NCBI GenBank assembly: GCA_958450325.1
Contig: OY288239.1
Span: 55,881,049-55,945,048, forward strand
Source: Agrostemma githago
Taxonomy: Eukaryota > Streptophyta > Magnoliopsida > Caryophyllales > Caryophyllaceae
Direction of reading: 5' to 3'
Length of the DNA: 64,000 nucleotides
This document shows positions 10,560 through 23,325 of this stretch, one piece after another (position 1 is the stretch's first letter; the number at the start of each line of letters is the position of its first letter). Both the position numbers and the translations under genes were made by a program. Under the pieces are notes generated by a model. It made no database searches, was not told the origin of the DNA, and saw only the letters and a list, made by a program, of their open reading frames with translations.

Positions 10560-12789
10560 AACTTTTTTCGAGCGATCTCATTTGTCCGTTTCAACAAAGC
10601 TCAAATTAGAAAAATATCATAAATAATAAAAAAATCAATTAGAGAATCTTTTAATTATTATAATATATATTTAATTTATTATATTAATGTGATGTTTTAC
10701 AATTAGAGATCATTTTTAAAAAAACATTATCGTAAAATAAATTATAAAAATGAAATAATTAGATTCGTGATAAAAATGCTTTCATTAGAGTATAAATTTC
10801 ATATTATTTATTTCACATTATGTGATGAATTTATTACATATAACAGTTGTAAAATTATCTCACATCGACAAATTATAATATGGTGATGAAATTCTATATT
10901 ATAAATAAGAGTAATCATTCATTCTTCGATATCTACCAAAAGTCTTTGAATCTCAAAAAGAGTTCCTAAGACTATAAACGTCAATTAATTATCCTATATT
11001 AAAAATTTTTGACGAGGTGATGAAATTTTATATTATATCAAAAAATTATGATGGGGTGATGAAATTTTATATTATAAATAAGAATAATCATTCGATTTTA
11101 AATATCGACCAAGAAAAACTTTTAAATTATCCCACATCGAAAAAAATTATGATGGGGTGATGAAATTCTATATTATAAATATTAGTATCATTCGGTTTTA
11201 ATAATCGATCAAAAATTTTTTGAGTCTTAAAACAACTGTTAATATATAAGAATACAAATTTAAAATCATCCCACATTGAAAGATTATATTGAGGTGATGA
11301 AATTCTATATTATAAATCAGAGTAATGATGTATTTTTTTAGTCTTAAAAAGAGTTGATGAAAGACTATAAACTTAAATAAATTATCCCACATCGAAAAAT
11401 TATGATAAGTTGATGAATTATTCTATATTATAAAGTCTTAAAAAGTCTCTTAATAAGACTACAAACTTTAGTAAAAATAATCTCACATCGAATTATAATA
11501 AGGTGATGAAGCTTTATATTATAAATAATACTAAGTAAATTATACCTCTTCTCTTTTGAGTCTTAAAACATTCTTAAGGCTATAAACTTAAGTAAATTAT
11601 CCCACATAAAAAAATAGTAACTGGAAGGAGTATAATAAGACAACTGAATTCTATTATATAAATAAAAGTAATCATTTCTCCAAATTAATAAGACTAATCA
11701 TTCGTTCTTAAATATCAACAAAAGAACTTTTTAGTCTTAAAAAAAGTTTTTAATAAGACTACAAATAAAGTTAAATTAGATTATCACGTATCGAAAAATT
11801 ATAATGAGGTGATATAATTCTATGTAATCTTTCATTATTAGATATTAACCAACAATCTTTTGAAACTTAAAAAAAGTTCCTAAGACTAAGATTATATAGT
11901 TAAAGTATAATATCCTCCATCAAAAAATTAAGATGGGCTGATGGAATTCTATATAATATAAAAAAATGTAATCATTCGTCTATAAATAAAAGCTCTTAAT
12001 TAGACTATATCTAAACTTAAATAAACTTAAGTAAAAATTATCCTACATTGAAAATTTAAAATTTAATAAGGTGATTTTTTTTATTATAAATAAGAGTAAT
12101 CATTCATCCAAAATATATAATAAGATGGTCAAATTCGATTATATAAATAAAGAGTAATCGTTTGTCCTTTTAACTTAGATATAAAAATAGACTCTTTTAA
12201 GTTTTAAAAATAGCTCTTAATAAATTTAATTAAGTAAATTATACTAAATCGAAAAATTATGATGATGTGATGAAATTCTATAGCATAAATGAGTAATCTT
12301 TCGGTTTTAAATATCAACGAACAATCTTTTGAGTCTTAAAAAGCTTTTAAAAAAACTATAAACCTAAAATTATCCCACATCAAAAAAATTAAAATAAGAT
12401 GATTATTCTATATTATAAATAAGAGTAATCGTGCGTTTTTCTGGGTCTTAAAAGCAGATCTTAAGACTATAAATCTTGAGTAAATTATCCTACATTGAAA
12501 AATTATGATGAGGCGATAGAATCTTATATATTATAAATAAGACTAATCTTTCGTTCTTAGATATCAATCAAAAAACTTTTGAGTCTTAGAAAATCTCTTA
12601 ATAAGACTACAAACGTAAAATTACTTCCGCATCAAAAATTATAATAAGGTGATAGAAATTTTATATTATAAATAAGAGCAATGATGTGTTCTTTTGAGTT
12701 TTAAAATGAATTTTTAAGACTATAAACGAATGTATATCGTCAAATGTAATTAGGTCAATTACTCATGCAGCGCACGAATTTTAATCTAA
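10560..12789 (+). mobile_element. Non-autonomous Helitron with internal tandem repeats
   Basis: The 3' end fits a Helitron: a decayed hairpin 'catgcagcgcacg' followed by 'aattttaatCTAA' and a T. It is collinear with the better-kept terminus at 38228-38255 (minus strand). The sequence at about 10700-10850 is closely matched by the reverse complement of 57270-57410, so the same family occurs twice in the window. No Rep/helicase reading frame is present. The 5' boundary near 10560 is not fixed; a TC start could not be chosen. Confidence 0.65.
10840..12735 (+). repeat. Degenerate tandem repeats inside the Helitron
   Basis: Roughly 110-150 bp units recur more than a dozen times. Each carries 'attatcccacatcgaaaaatt', 'gatgaaattctatattataa', 'agtaatcattcgt', 'atatcaac-aaa-ctttt', 'gagtcttaaaaa' and 'aagactataaactt' in that order, with many indels. 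The same units occur in reverse orientation at 38360-39345 and 49472-51111. Confidence 0.8.
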
Positions 12790-12857
12790 TATTTCAGAAC
12801 AAGAAAAATAATTTGGAAGATATGGGTGTAAAGTGACTAAAAAATTGGGTAATGTGT

Positions 12858-13043
12858 CCCCTCCGTCCTACTCAATAGTTCACACTTTATTCTTTTTGGT
12901 GTATCAATCAATAGTTCACACTTTTTTCTTTTTGATAAGTTTACCTCTACTTTTTAGTTTTTAATAAATAAACATTAATTCTTTTTCACAGACTCGCTGC
13001 CTTAAATAAACAAACGTGAAACTATGCATTGAGACGGGGAGAG
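12858..13043. mobile_element. Decayed Stowaway-like MITE upstream of CNX1
   Basis: The left end 'cccctccgtcctactcaatag' and the right end 'ctatgcattgagacgggga' are imperfect inverted repeats of the Stowaway type. An internal direct repeat 'caatagttcacacttt' occurs at about 12881 and 12910. The element ends about 215 bp before the chosen CNX1 ATG, so it occupies the proximal promoter. Confidence 0.6.
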
Positions 13044-13258
13044 CATGACTTAGCATGTCTCAAAGAGAATTCGTGTCTAAGGATAAACTTTGTGAGCAGA
13101 TTAGGAGAATGGGCCAAATGAGATGGATAGGTGGGGAAGCCCGAAGCACTTGGAGCCCCCACTCTGATAACTCACCAACAGTCACCACCGTCTCCCTCAC
13201 AGACACAGTTGCGCTTGCAGGCAGACAGGCAGACATCCATTTGAACTTAAAAAGCAGG

Positions 13259-16200
13259 ATGATGATAGAAGTCGCAGAAGCTCTTGAGATGGTACTCGCC
13301 GTTGCGTCGCAGAGGAGGCTTGAACCCGAGACCCTATCGCTTGAAGAGTGTGTGGGCAAAGTGTTGGCTGAGGACATTCTTGCCCCTGATCCTCTCCCTC
13401 CTTACCCTGCCTCCATTAAGGATGGATACGCAGTCATTGCTGCAGATGGCCCCGGTGACTACCCCGTCATCACTGAATCCAGGGCAGGAAATGATGCTCT
13501 TGGTCTCACTCTCACTTCTCGAACCATTGCTTACGTCACCACTGGAGGTATATCCCTTTTAATCCGTAATTTCCACGGTTCTAATTCCAATAGGTTTTTT
13601 GGAGTACACTTGGAATTGGCGATTTATAAACAAATCGTCAAGACGGAGGGAGTATTTTTTTTTTTGATTAGCTGAAAAAGTGAGAAAAACTTTATTCGGA
13701 CACGGATCTGCGTGGAAAAAAAAAACTTTGTTAGGGGATTGAATGATGACGGAATTGAAATGACGGGCATGCAGTAGGAACTCGAAAGAGTGAAATTTGA
13801 GCTAGGTTGAGAAATTGATGTCTAACTCAAATCTTCAATATCTAAGGTTTCCCAAACATTTAAAATGTCTTAACTTCGTGGTTCAATTCCAATTTTAAGT
13901 TCCCAAACATACCATTAACAGTTTTGTGGGGGAGTGGTAGTTGTCTTAAGAGGATGTCGAAGTAAAAGAGAATGTATAACACCAGCAAATCTCAAGGCTT
14001 AAACACTGAGTGTCATTATGTCTGTGCTGGCAGTGGGATTCTTGCTCATCTCTGAATGTTTTATTCCTGACTTCTAAATTTGCACGCAGGGCCCATTCCT
14101 GATGGAGCTGATGCTGTTGTTCAAGTGGAAGATACTGAACAAATTGAAAGTGATCCCAGTGGGTTTAAACAAGTGAGAATACTGGTTCAAACTAGGCCTG
14201 GTGCTGATATTCGTCCAGTGGTATGCTACCCGACTACCCCCTCCTTAGAATCACATATTAGTTGTATATATGAATAACGGAATACTGAGACGACTTAAAT
14301 TTGCTTCATGTGTCTTTTTTCCATTCATGGATTAGCTATCTTTGCTGTATCACTCCTGACAATTTTTTCCCTAGGGCTGTGACATTGAAAAAGATGCTGT
14401 GGTCTTGAAGGCTGGTAATCTTATTGGTACATCAGAAATTGGTCTGCTCGCCACTGTGGGTGTGACTATGGTGAAGGTATATGATTGTGCACGTGTGCCT
14501 GATCCATTTCGTTTAATAAAATTTTCTTTCTGCTTCAAAAGGCTGACTATCTGTGCTTTCTTGCAGGTTTATCGCACTCCAACGGTCGGAGTACTTTCGA
14601 CAGGAGATGAACTCGTGGAGCCAACAACTAGAAATCTACAGCGTGGTCAAGTAATTTGTTCATGATTTAAGATTTTGTTACTCTTACATATTGCCAATTC
14701 CTACATGTTGGCATGCTATGCTACTAAAACTCTTTTTTTATATGTTTAATCGTCAAAGTTATACTCCCTCCGTTTCATTGATATCTTCCACATTTCCTTT
14801 TTCAACAATTTCTTTGATTTCTTCCACTTTCTCTTTTTGCAACCAAACTTCTCTCTTACCTAGATGACCCACTTACTTTACTTTCTCTCTACTTTTACAT
14901 ATTTTATTGTTTTTCTTAAGAAATGTGCCACTTTTAAGGTAGAAGAAATCAATGAAACGGAGGGAGTAATCTATTGGAATGAAGATGGGCTTTGCGTGCT
15001 GGTTTTCTTTTGGGCAATTAGGTGAGAGTTGTTGTAATATAGTCTGAAAAAAATCAGGGTCGTGGTAATATAGTCTCTTGTCATCGTTACGCACAAAGGA
15101 AATGTGCAAAGCGCTTTTTGTTTTCGTAACTGCTAACTGAACAAAAATCAATGGTTGTAATAGTCTCTTGTCATCGTAATGCACAAAGGAAATGTGAAAA
15201 ACACTTGTTGTTCCCCCCTTTCTCTGTCTTCTCTTCATTTCAGTCATGAGTGACATACAAATGTTTCAATGGCCACTTCCCTTAGTGTCCCCCCAGTCTA
15301 AAATAAAGATGGTTAGTTTTATAATCAGATCAACATGATAACCATGCTATCATGTGCTTTATAATAAGCTTAAATACTAATGTCTAAGATGGTATCTTTA
15401 AGAATTATAAAAAATCACGGCGAGTGACTGAGAGTTAATGGCCACCAAAATGTGGTGACCGTTATTTAACTTCTTCTGACTTATAGTAGTTGCTTTGAGT
15501 CAGCTGCCCTGACTCACTTTATGCTAGTTGAGCTATGGAAAAGTCTCTAGAATAGCCATATTCAGAAATGTCGCTCGAGCAGATATAGCTGCAGCTTTTG
15601 GAGTTTGCTTTACATATTGACTCGTATAATAGCTATTTCCTGCACCTGTTGGATTTACATCTCTGTTCGTTTACCTATGATTCACTTTGTTGCATGTCTT
15701 AACTGTTATGTTGTCATAATGTTACTCAACTTGATGTTTGTGAATTTCATTGTAGATTAGGGACTCCAACCGTGCTATGCTACTAGCAGCTGCAGTTCAA
15801 CAAAGATGTGGAGTTGTGGACCTTGGCATTGCCCGTGACGATGAGGCAGAGCTTGAAAAAATCATCGACAAGGCAATTGCTGCTGGAGTTGAGATTATTT
15901 TGAGTTCTGGTGGTGTTTCTATGGGGGATCGAGATTATTTGAAACCCTTGTTAGAGAGAAAAGGAAAAATGCATTTCAGTAAGGTGACTATGTTTAGTCT
16001 AACTCTAGCTGTCTAAGGCCCATTTGGCTCACAAGCTAGGCTAACACTAAATTTGTAGTGTGTGATTCCCTGAAGCTCTTTAGTACTTGCTCAACCGTGT
16101 TTGGAATCGATTTATATCTAGAAGACTAGTAGCCCCCTAGCTAAAACTTGTTTCAATTTTTTTTGTTACACTAATTGTATGAGATAGTTATGTATATTGT

Positions 16201-18521
16201 AGGTTTCAATGAAACCGGGGAAGCCTTTGACATTTGTTGAGATTAATGCGAACACGTCGCAGAGTATGGAAGTATCCAAAGTGTTTGCTTTTGGATTGCC
16301 TGGTAACCCAGTAAGCTGTTTAGTTGGTTTCCATCTCTTTGTGGTGCCTGCTATACGCTGTCTTTCTGGTTGGATAAACCCTGATCTGCCAAGGTACAAA
16401 TGTTTATCATGACCTCATTCTGTACTTGTTGATACTACCTCCATCCCAGATTTTGTTAGCCATGTTTGATTTAAGGGATCATTCAATATCTCCTTTGACG
16501 TATATATGTGAAGATATAAATTATGACTGTTTTCATGTTATTGTATTCTAATTAAATGTTTTGGAGTGTACTCTTTCATTCCAATTATTTCTATACTTCT
16601 GCGGAATATAGGAGATATATTTTAAACAAACTTATAGAAGTGATTAGAATGGAGGGAGTACTACATTATTCCAGCGTATAGAATTATATTCAACAACAAC
16701 AACAACAATATCAGAGCCTTAGTCCCAAAAAGATTTGGGGTCAGCTAACATGAATCATTGTCTGAAAACATTAGGTCGCCTCTAATAAAAAATGCATAAT
16801 AAAAATAGTAGTAATACTTTAATAGTAATAAGGAAGATAATAAAAATACCCAATTTCAAGCTCAAAATAAAGTTGAAAGCATTAAATTTTTTTTTTAAAA
16901 AAAGGCTACAAGTTAAAGAGAAAAGGTTAGTAAGAAAAAATAATAGTGATAGTTATGAAAAATAAATAAGGGATTTTCTATATGGTACCCGTGTTTTTAG
17001 TTTTTCTATATGGTACTCTGCATTTTTATAATCACACATGGTATCCCTCACTTTCAGTGTATTAGGTCCTTCTAGCTTTAATGACGTTATAGTTGGGATG
17101 TCATGTACAAAACCCCAATAAATAAACGAAATTACTTTTACCTAACGAGACTTTACTCTATCCTAACGAATTTTTCTAAAAATTTTCCACTATACCTCTT
17201 ATACAAACTTTACTTTTTACATTGAAATTCAACTGCGCTTCTTTCGTTTTAATCCATCAATTTAGATAATCAATCGCTTCCGAATTCGATTATGACTTCT
17301 AATTTCATTACTGACAACGTAAAATCAATCATTTATTTACCAAATTATTTTGTTTATTGTATTATTACTTATTTAGGGTTATTTGTTTAGGGTTTATAAA
17401 GTGTTTGGTGGTTGGTGGTGGGTCGTTTGCCGGTGGGTGCAAGGTCGGGTCGAGTCGGGTCAGTCTGAGGCGGTGGTGGTGAGGGTCATGGGGGTGGGTG
17501 AGGGTGGGTGGGTGAGGCTGGAAGTTGATTTCTTTTGTTTTATTTTTTATTTTTATTTTTTAAATGTAATTTTTTCTTTTTTTGCTATTCTGTTTCTACC
17601 TTCTTTTTTTGTTTTTCTTATTTTTTGTTATTTTTTGTTTTATATTATATTTTTATGTATTTTTTCCTTTTATTTTGTAAATTTGAGATTATGGGTGGTT
17701 CAATTTTATGATTTGGAGTATTTAGGGAGAGAAAAAACAAAAAATAATTTTCTGATGGGATGAAATGATGGGGGTAAAGCAGTAAAAAGTTGTTAGGATT
17801 GAGTAAAGACTCGTTAGGAAAAAGCACGACCCTAAATAAATATCATCAACCACATTGTCCTATCCAACATCATAGTTTTTGTCCCAAGAAAATTCATATC
17901 ATTCTAAATCACTCTTATCCAAGCCTGTTTAGGTGTTCCTCTATCACCAACCTATGCTCTCTCCATTCTTTAAGTCCCCGTATCCGTGCATGAATCGCCC
18001 TCCGTCTCACATGCCCAAACCATCTTAACCAATTCTCCATTTGCTTATCCTCTATATGGGTCATTCGTGCTTTTTCCCTAATCACCTCATCTCTAAGTTG
18101 ATCCGTTTTTATATGGCCAAACATCCATCTTAGTATACACATTTCTGCCCCATTCATCTTTTGCACTTCTTTACCACCCAACATTCCATGTCATGTAAAA
18201 GTGCATGCCTAATTGTTCGGTAAAATCTGGCCTTTAATCTATGAGGTACACCATGATCACAGAGTATGAAAAAATATATATAGAGGTAGGTTCAAATAAG
18301 GTCAACAATTTTTTTAAGTCTATATTAAAGTTACAGATGACATACGATAAAGTTGCATTTGTTCAAAATTGATATGTAACTAGAACATTCAACACTTTTA
18401 TCACTTCAAGTGATAAAGTGCAACTTTATCACTCGTCTCGTGTAACTTTAAGCACTTTTTGTGTAACTTTAACATTGGAACTTATGAACTTAAAAAGGTT
18501 GTTGACCTTATTTGAACCTAC

Positions 18522-18617
<96 letters not shown>

Positions 18618-21600
18618 TCCGAACCTCGCTTACACTTCTATAAAGCTCCACTTACACTTTTAGGGGTTCCACTTACACTTTTAAAAAGGCAAAAGAAAAT
18701 TTAAAAGTTCATCCGGTCGGTTTGGGGCAGGGGCTCGGTGCACAGGGGGACGGTGCACATGCCTTATGGCTTTTTGCCTTGGTTCCGATGGTTGTTACTG
18801 TTTGGTTCTGATGGGATCTCAACCCTATATATATAGAATTAGGATCCCGTCCGAACCACAAGTTCGGTACCAAACGTCGGATCAACTAGTTACACTTTTA
18901 AGGACCCTGCGTACACTTTCAAAGTTTAACTAGTTACACTTTTAGTGACCTCAGTTACATTTTAAGGACCTCAGTTACATTTTTGAGAAAAAACAAAAAA
19001 TGAGGGGATAAGGAGTTGCTAAAGAGTGTAATTTCTAACTACTCAAAAATTAAGGGAATAAGAGGACCCCAATTACTCTTCAATTTGTTTTAACCTTAAA
19101 AGTGTAACTTAGATCCTTAAAAGTGTAACCGGAGTCTTTAAAGGTTAGTTCAGACGGTTTGTACCGAAGTAAGGTTCGGATGGGATCCCATCCCTATGCA
19201 TATATATATATATATTCCCTTATCTCTACGTTGTTGGAAACATTGTATATGGTTTAGAGAGGGTACTGTGCTGGTTTATTTGTTTCTATATTGTTGTTGG
19301 TCAGTTTGCCTTATCAGTTTCACGCCTTGGTTTCATGTATAGGGTTGATGCTCGTCTTGCGCAGCCAATCAAAACAGATCCTGTTCGACCTGAGTTTCAC
19401 CGTGCTACTATCAAGTGGATCCATAATGACGGATCAGGGAGACCAGGGTTAGTTTTCTCAAAATTTCCTTTGATCTGTACTTTTGCTGCTCCGCTTTCGA
19501 CTCCCACCCTCTCATTGTTGTCTTTCTGGAGCTTTGATGGTGGGAGCCTGTTTGCTTAAATAGCTTCTATCTTAAAATTCTGGAGTTATTCAACTTTTCA
19601 TGCTTTAAATCTCAGTTTTGTTGCTGAGAGCACTGGTCAACAAATGAGCAGTCGTCTTTTGAGTATGAAGTCCGCAAATGCTTTGTTAGAGCTGCCAGCT
19701 GGAGGCACATTGCTTACTCCTGGAACTTTGGTGTCTGCTATTGTAATTTCTGATTTACTTGATCCTATCATGAAGAAGGAAATTGCATCACAAGAAACAA
19801 CCAAGGGACCTAGCATAACTAACCTTGGAGACTGTGCTGTTCAAGTTGCAATACTGACAGTTAGTGATACGGTTGCAGCAGGAGCTGGACCTGATCGTAG
19901 GTAAGCTACTTTTGAGTATTTGGGGTCTATATCAGACACAAACCCTTCATTCTGAAGTTTTTGTGCCCTTTCTTCGTCTGATTTTTTTGATATTTGGCTG
20001 TCATAAATGTTGGTTAATCTATTAGCTTAAACTTACATGTATCTCTTTTACTTGAGGTATGAAATCCTTTAGCGGTAGGTCTATGACTCTGGAACAAAGG
20101 ACATCTCATTCAGCGATGGTAATTGCTATGCAACAAATAGAACCTTCACATCTGGGCCCTGGCCATTGCTGCTGGCTTATGAATTAAGTTAAATCCCATT
20201 TTATTATCTTTTTTTCCTTTTGAGGCACGCAATTGATTACTTTTAGTCTGTGACTATGTGTGGTACTCCGTAACATTGAGAGTTCCAGTTGAAGAAAAAT
20301 ATAGTTTCTCCATGTAACGTATGTGCTGGAGCCTGCTCAGGATGGTGGCTCTATTAATTTTTTCTATAAGATTTGCCATTGAAACAGAGTTGAAATTTGT
20401 CCATGAATATATACACTGTCTTTATCAATCACAATCTTATGCTTTTTGTTTAGTAGTTGGAAAAGGTGCATCTAGATACACCATTTTGAATCATCATTTC
20501 AAAATAGGTCACTTTAGTGATGCTAGAACAACTGAGCGAAAATGATGTTACTCCTTGTTGGAGCATAACATGGGAGCATAAAAGCTTTGCTACATTTTTC
20601 AATCTTGCTTTTTATTTATTTACATGTGGACAGATATATTATTTACCGTGACTCCCCACAACATTACCATATATAGCAGTATAGGTGGTGTTACCCTCTA
20701 CACGTAATTCAAGAACTGCTAAGTCTCCCTCCTTTGTAAGTAACTGCTGTGCGCTCACCTCATTACACCCTATTGGCCTATATGTAACTCTCACACCCCT
20801 CAACAGTCCCAATTCTGCCCATTGTCATAAAAATTGTTTTGTTGTTACCACAGGCCGTTCCATTATTAATGCCTTGGTAGTGCCTTTTTGCTGGAATCTC
20901 CTAGTTTCTGACAAACTGCATTGATCTGTCCATGGTTGCGATATTGTCATCGTGGTTTCAGGAGAAAACATGCATGAGTTTGATTGGATGTGATTATTGT
21001 GATGGAGATATACAAAATGTGTGATTGTCTGCGTCTTAAGCTAAATTTAGTTGGTGGTTGTCAGTTGTCACTAGTAGTCCAAAGAGTCTCAAGGTGCATT
21101 ATGATGGTTACGCCCTTACTGGTGGCTTGCCTGGGAACTATGATTTCCGACCATGCATTTAAACTAAGAATCCATCGTCTTTTAACCTTTTTATTTTCCA
21201 AGAAAATATCATGCAAGATGTTTGGTGGGTACATTCTACATTCTTGATGTATCATTTGAGTGTTTATGATCTAACTTGTCTGATTTAAAAGAGTGTGGCC
21301 CTATTGTTATATATTGTGGAGTCTCTTGTTTTCTACTTGAAATATTTTGCTTGTACTTGCAGTGGTCCAAGGGCTATCGCTGTTATTGATTCCTCATCGG
21401 AGAAGTTGGGAGGAGCAAAAGTTGTTGCGACTGCTGTTGTTGCAGATGATATACCCAAAATTAAGGAAATTTTACAGAGATGGAGCGATGTAGACAAAGT
21501 AGATCTTATAATTACACTTGGTAAGTGTTTTTTTTAGTCCAAAGTTCGTTTATTTCTATGATCACCTCCTACATTGCATACTCGTGGATCTATTATGAAG

Positions 21601-23325
21601 AGTCTCACCAGGTAAATTAAGATTCTAGATTTGAGCTTAAACTTTTCTATTTAGGTGGCACTGGTTGCACGCCAAGAGATGTTACGCCTGAAGCAACAAA
21701 AGAAGTAATTGAAAAAGAAACTCCTGGTCTTTTATATGTCATGATGCAAGAGAGTCTAAAGGTAATATTTCTTGTTTCAGATCCTTTTTTAAAAGTAAGG
21801 CCTTTTTGATCGGCAATTACTATTATTTACCATAATTTAGAGCGTAGTCAAACCAGAACCTATATGCTTGTTTATGTAATTTTTTTTGAAGTATATACAG
21901 TATAATTTTTTCTAATTAACCTTTTCCTGTTGTGTTTTTGTTGGGGTATGTGTGTGTGTGTGGCTTATGTAGAGTTAACATTGGAACTGACATCCTCAAT
22001 TAAGCAAGTTCAGTCATCTTTTACTCTTTTAGCGATTATGCTCTGTATATGTCATCTTTCTGATCCTTTGTTTTCTTCATGTATAGGTCACACCATTTGC
22101 TATGCTCTCCCGTTCAGCTGCAGGAATAAGAGGTTCTACACTGGTATGTCCAACTTTTAGTTTTGCATTCCTATTTATACACTATAAAACACCAATAACA
22201 TTACCCAAGACCCAAGTGCCTCAAGGGCTTTCGTGAATTACGAGGGAGGGGGACAGAGGATGGGGGGTTGCATGCAACCCTACAGGTGTGTTAGCAACAC
22301 AAAGGGGTGTGACTCTTTCCAAATGACCACCAAATGACCCAAGAAAGAACTTGCGTCTATATGAGCGCCGATTGACAATTTCACTGTTAAAAGAAGCGCA
22401 GCCAGTTTAGCGCGCCATATTGCTTTTTTTTGGCTTATGTCGATAAGAGCATTGATTGACAGTTACGGCGACCCAAGAATTGTCTTTGGATCCATTGGAA
22501 ATGGAAATATTCCTATTCATACACTATGGTGTAATGATTGACTGATTGTTGAGACTTGACTGCTGATGGCATTGGTAAATGGTAAATGGTAAATGGTAAA
22601 TACAGTAAAAAGCAAATCCTAGCTAAAGTGGTGGTATTAGTTATAAGAACATTCCTATTGACACACTATGCTGTAAAGAACCCATGAACTGACTGATTGT
22701 AGCGACTTGGCTGCTGATTAGTGAATAAAAAGTAAATCCTAGCTAAAGCGACGTTAGTTATAGGATCACTACAAATGCTATTTGCTTTGTCTGAGCAGGG
22801 GTGATGTGTTTGGCTTTGCTTGGTATATGCTCTTGAAATCCCCAACTACAGTGGTGGTCGGGTAGAGTTAGCATTTTGGGCCAGTGTAGTACGATTTTAG
22901 GTTGTCTGTTTCTGCTTATTTTAGTAACAGAATAAAAATTAATCATATAAAACAGTCTCTGATACATGAGGGTTTTATCCTGGTGAAATCGTGGCACTAA
23001 GTTGCTGATGTGCAATCCTTGCCCGTGTTGTTTCTCACTGTCTAATCAGCCGTGGATCGCCCGTTGATAAGATTTCATCCTACTAATGTTGCCATGTTGG
23101 AATACGGTGCAGATAATCAATATGCCCGGAAATCCCAATGCGGTGGCAGAATGCATGGAAGCTTTATTGCCTGCCCTCAAACATGGCTTAAAGCAAGTAA
23201 AAGGCGATAAGAGAGAGAAGCACCCTCGTCATTTGCCTCATGCTCTTGCTGCACCCGTGGATACTTGGGAACAGAGCTATAAGGCCGCTGGCACTGAAGA
23301 GCATGGCTGCTCATGCTCCCATTGA
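13259..23325 (+). CDS. CNX1: CNX1-like molybdopterin molybdenumtransferase / adenylyltransferase, 12 exons
   Basis: Two-domain enzyme of the last steps of molybdenum-cofactor synthesis: the N-terminal MoeA-like E domain inserts molybdate and the C-terminal MogA-like G domain adenylates molybdopterin; the plant protein is cytosolic. Exons by frame and GT-AG: 13259-13547, 14090-14220, 14375-14476, 14567-14650, 15756-15983, 16203-16393, 19343-19447, 19616-19900, 21363-21520, 21655-21761, 22087-22143, 23113-23325. All join in phase to 649 codons plus stop; Arabidopsis CNX1 is about 670. Visible motifs: PPYPASIKDGYAV (48-59), STGDELVEP (185-193), SSGGVSMGDRD (252-262), GLPGNPVSC (309-317), VAILTVSDT (454-462), GGTGCTPRDVTPEAT (525-539), MPGNPNAVAECMEALLPAL (583-601), ending CSCSH. 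The start at 13259 (MMIEVAEAL) matches the usual domain beginning. An in-frame ATG at 13055 would add 68 residues unlike the family. Introns 4 and 6 hold several MITEs and LINE debris. No disabling change was seen. Confidence 0.95.
13636..13653. mobile_element. Stowaway TIR fragment in CNX1 intron 1
   Basis: 'gtcaagacggagggagta' resembles a single Stowaway right terminus, followed by a T run. No partner terminus was found, so this is a remnant. Confidence 0.4.
14762..14968. mobile_element. Stowaway MITE in CNX1 intron 4
   Basis: A 203-bp element (14764-14966) with TIRs CTCCCTCCGTTTCATTGAT / complement and TA on both flanks. It lies wholly in the intron between exons 4 and 5. Confidence 0.9.
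16569..16661. mobile_element. Short Stowaway-like MITE in CNX1 intron 6
   Basis: Imperfect inverted repeats 'tactctttcattccaattatt' and 'gtgattagaatggagggagta' enclose about 50 bp. A further 'tactacctccatcccag' at 16434 may be another left terminus. Confidence 0.55.
16690..18190 (-). mobile_element. RTE-type LINE 3' fragment in CNX1 intron 6, split by a TIR element
   Basis: The minus-strand ORF 18184-17915 reads MNGAEMCILRWMFGH ... IREKARM ... NWLRWFGHVRRR, a typical C-terminal end of RTE-clade reverse transcriptase. The characteristic 3' tail, read on the + strand as 'caacaacaacaacaa' plus 'gccttagtcccaaaaagattt', lies at about 16694-16760. About 1.1 kb of other sequence, including the TIR element at 17122-17830, separates the two parts. 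The insertion is antisense to CNX1 and 5'-truncated. Confidence 0.7.
17122..17830. mobile_element. Non-autonomous TIR element inside the RTE fragment
   Basis: Left 'acctaacgagactttactct' and right 'gagtaaagactcgttaggaa' are about 30-bp inverted repeats. A related left end ('cctaacaatggtttacttag', 'tcctaacgaattttact') occurs at about 36075. The inside is G/T-rich then T-rich with no coding content. Superfamily not determined. Confidence 0.5.
18275..18540. mobile_element. MITE with GAGGTAGGTTCAAATAAGG termini
   Basis: Left 'gaggtaggttcaaataaggt' and right 'accttatttgaacctacctc' are inverted repeats of about 26 bp. The inside contains the short inverted words 'tatcacttcaagtgata'. It is followed directly by the CT/TA microsatellite. 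Confidence 0.7.
18523..18615. repeat. (CT)n(TA)n microsatellite
   Basis: About eight CT units pass into about 38 TA units (18540-18615) within CNX1 intron 6. Length is likely variable between individuals. Confidence 0.95.
18822..19200. mobile_element. MITE with GGGATGGGATCC-type termini
   Basis: Left 'aggatcccgtccgaacc' and right 'ggttcggatgggatccca' are inverted repeats; TATA-rich sequence flanks both. The interior holds several copies of 'agttacacttttaaggacc' and its reverse, a second level of internal repetition. Confidence 0.6.
22571..22600. repeat. Four tandem copies of ggtaaat in intron 11
   Basis: A short heptamer tandem within the intron between CNX1 exons 11 and 12. Confidence 0.85.

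Noticed and set aside
13055..13258. N-terminal extension of CNX1
   Set aside because: In frame but unlike any family member, and the ATG at 13259 fits the MoeA domain start. Kept as a finding to test.
17383..17763. 126-aa ORF with W/G-rich then F-rich sequence
   Set aside because: Low-complexity interior of a TIR element within an intron.
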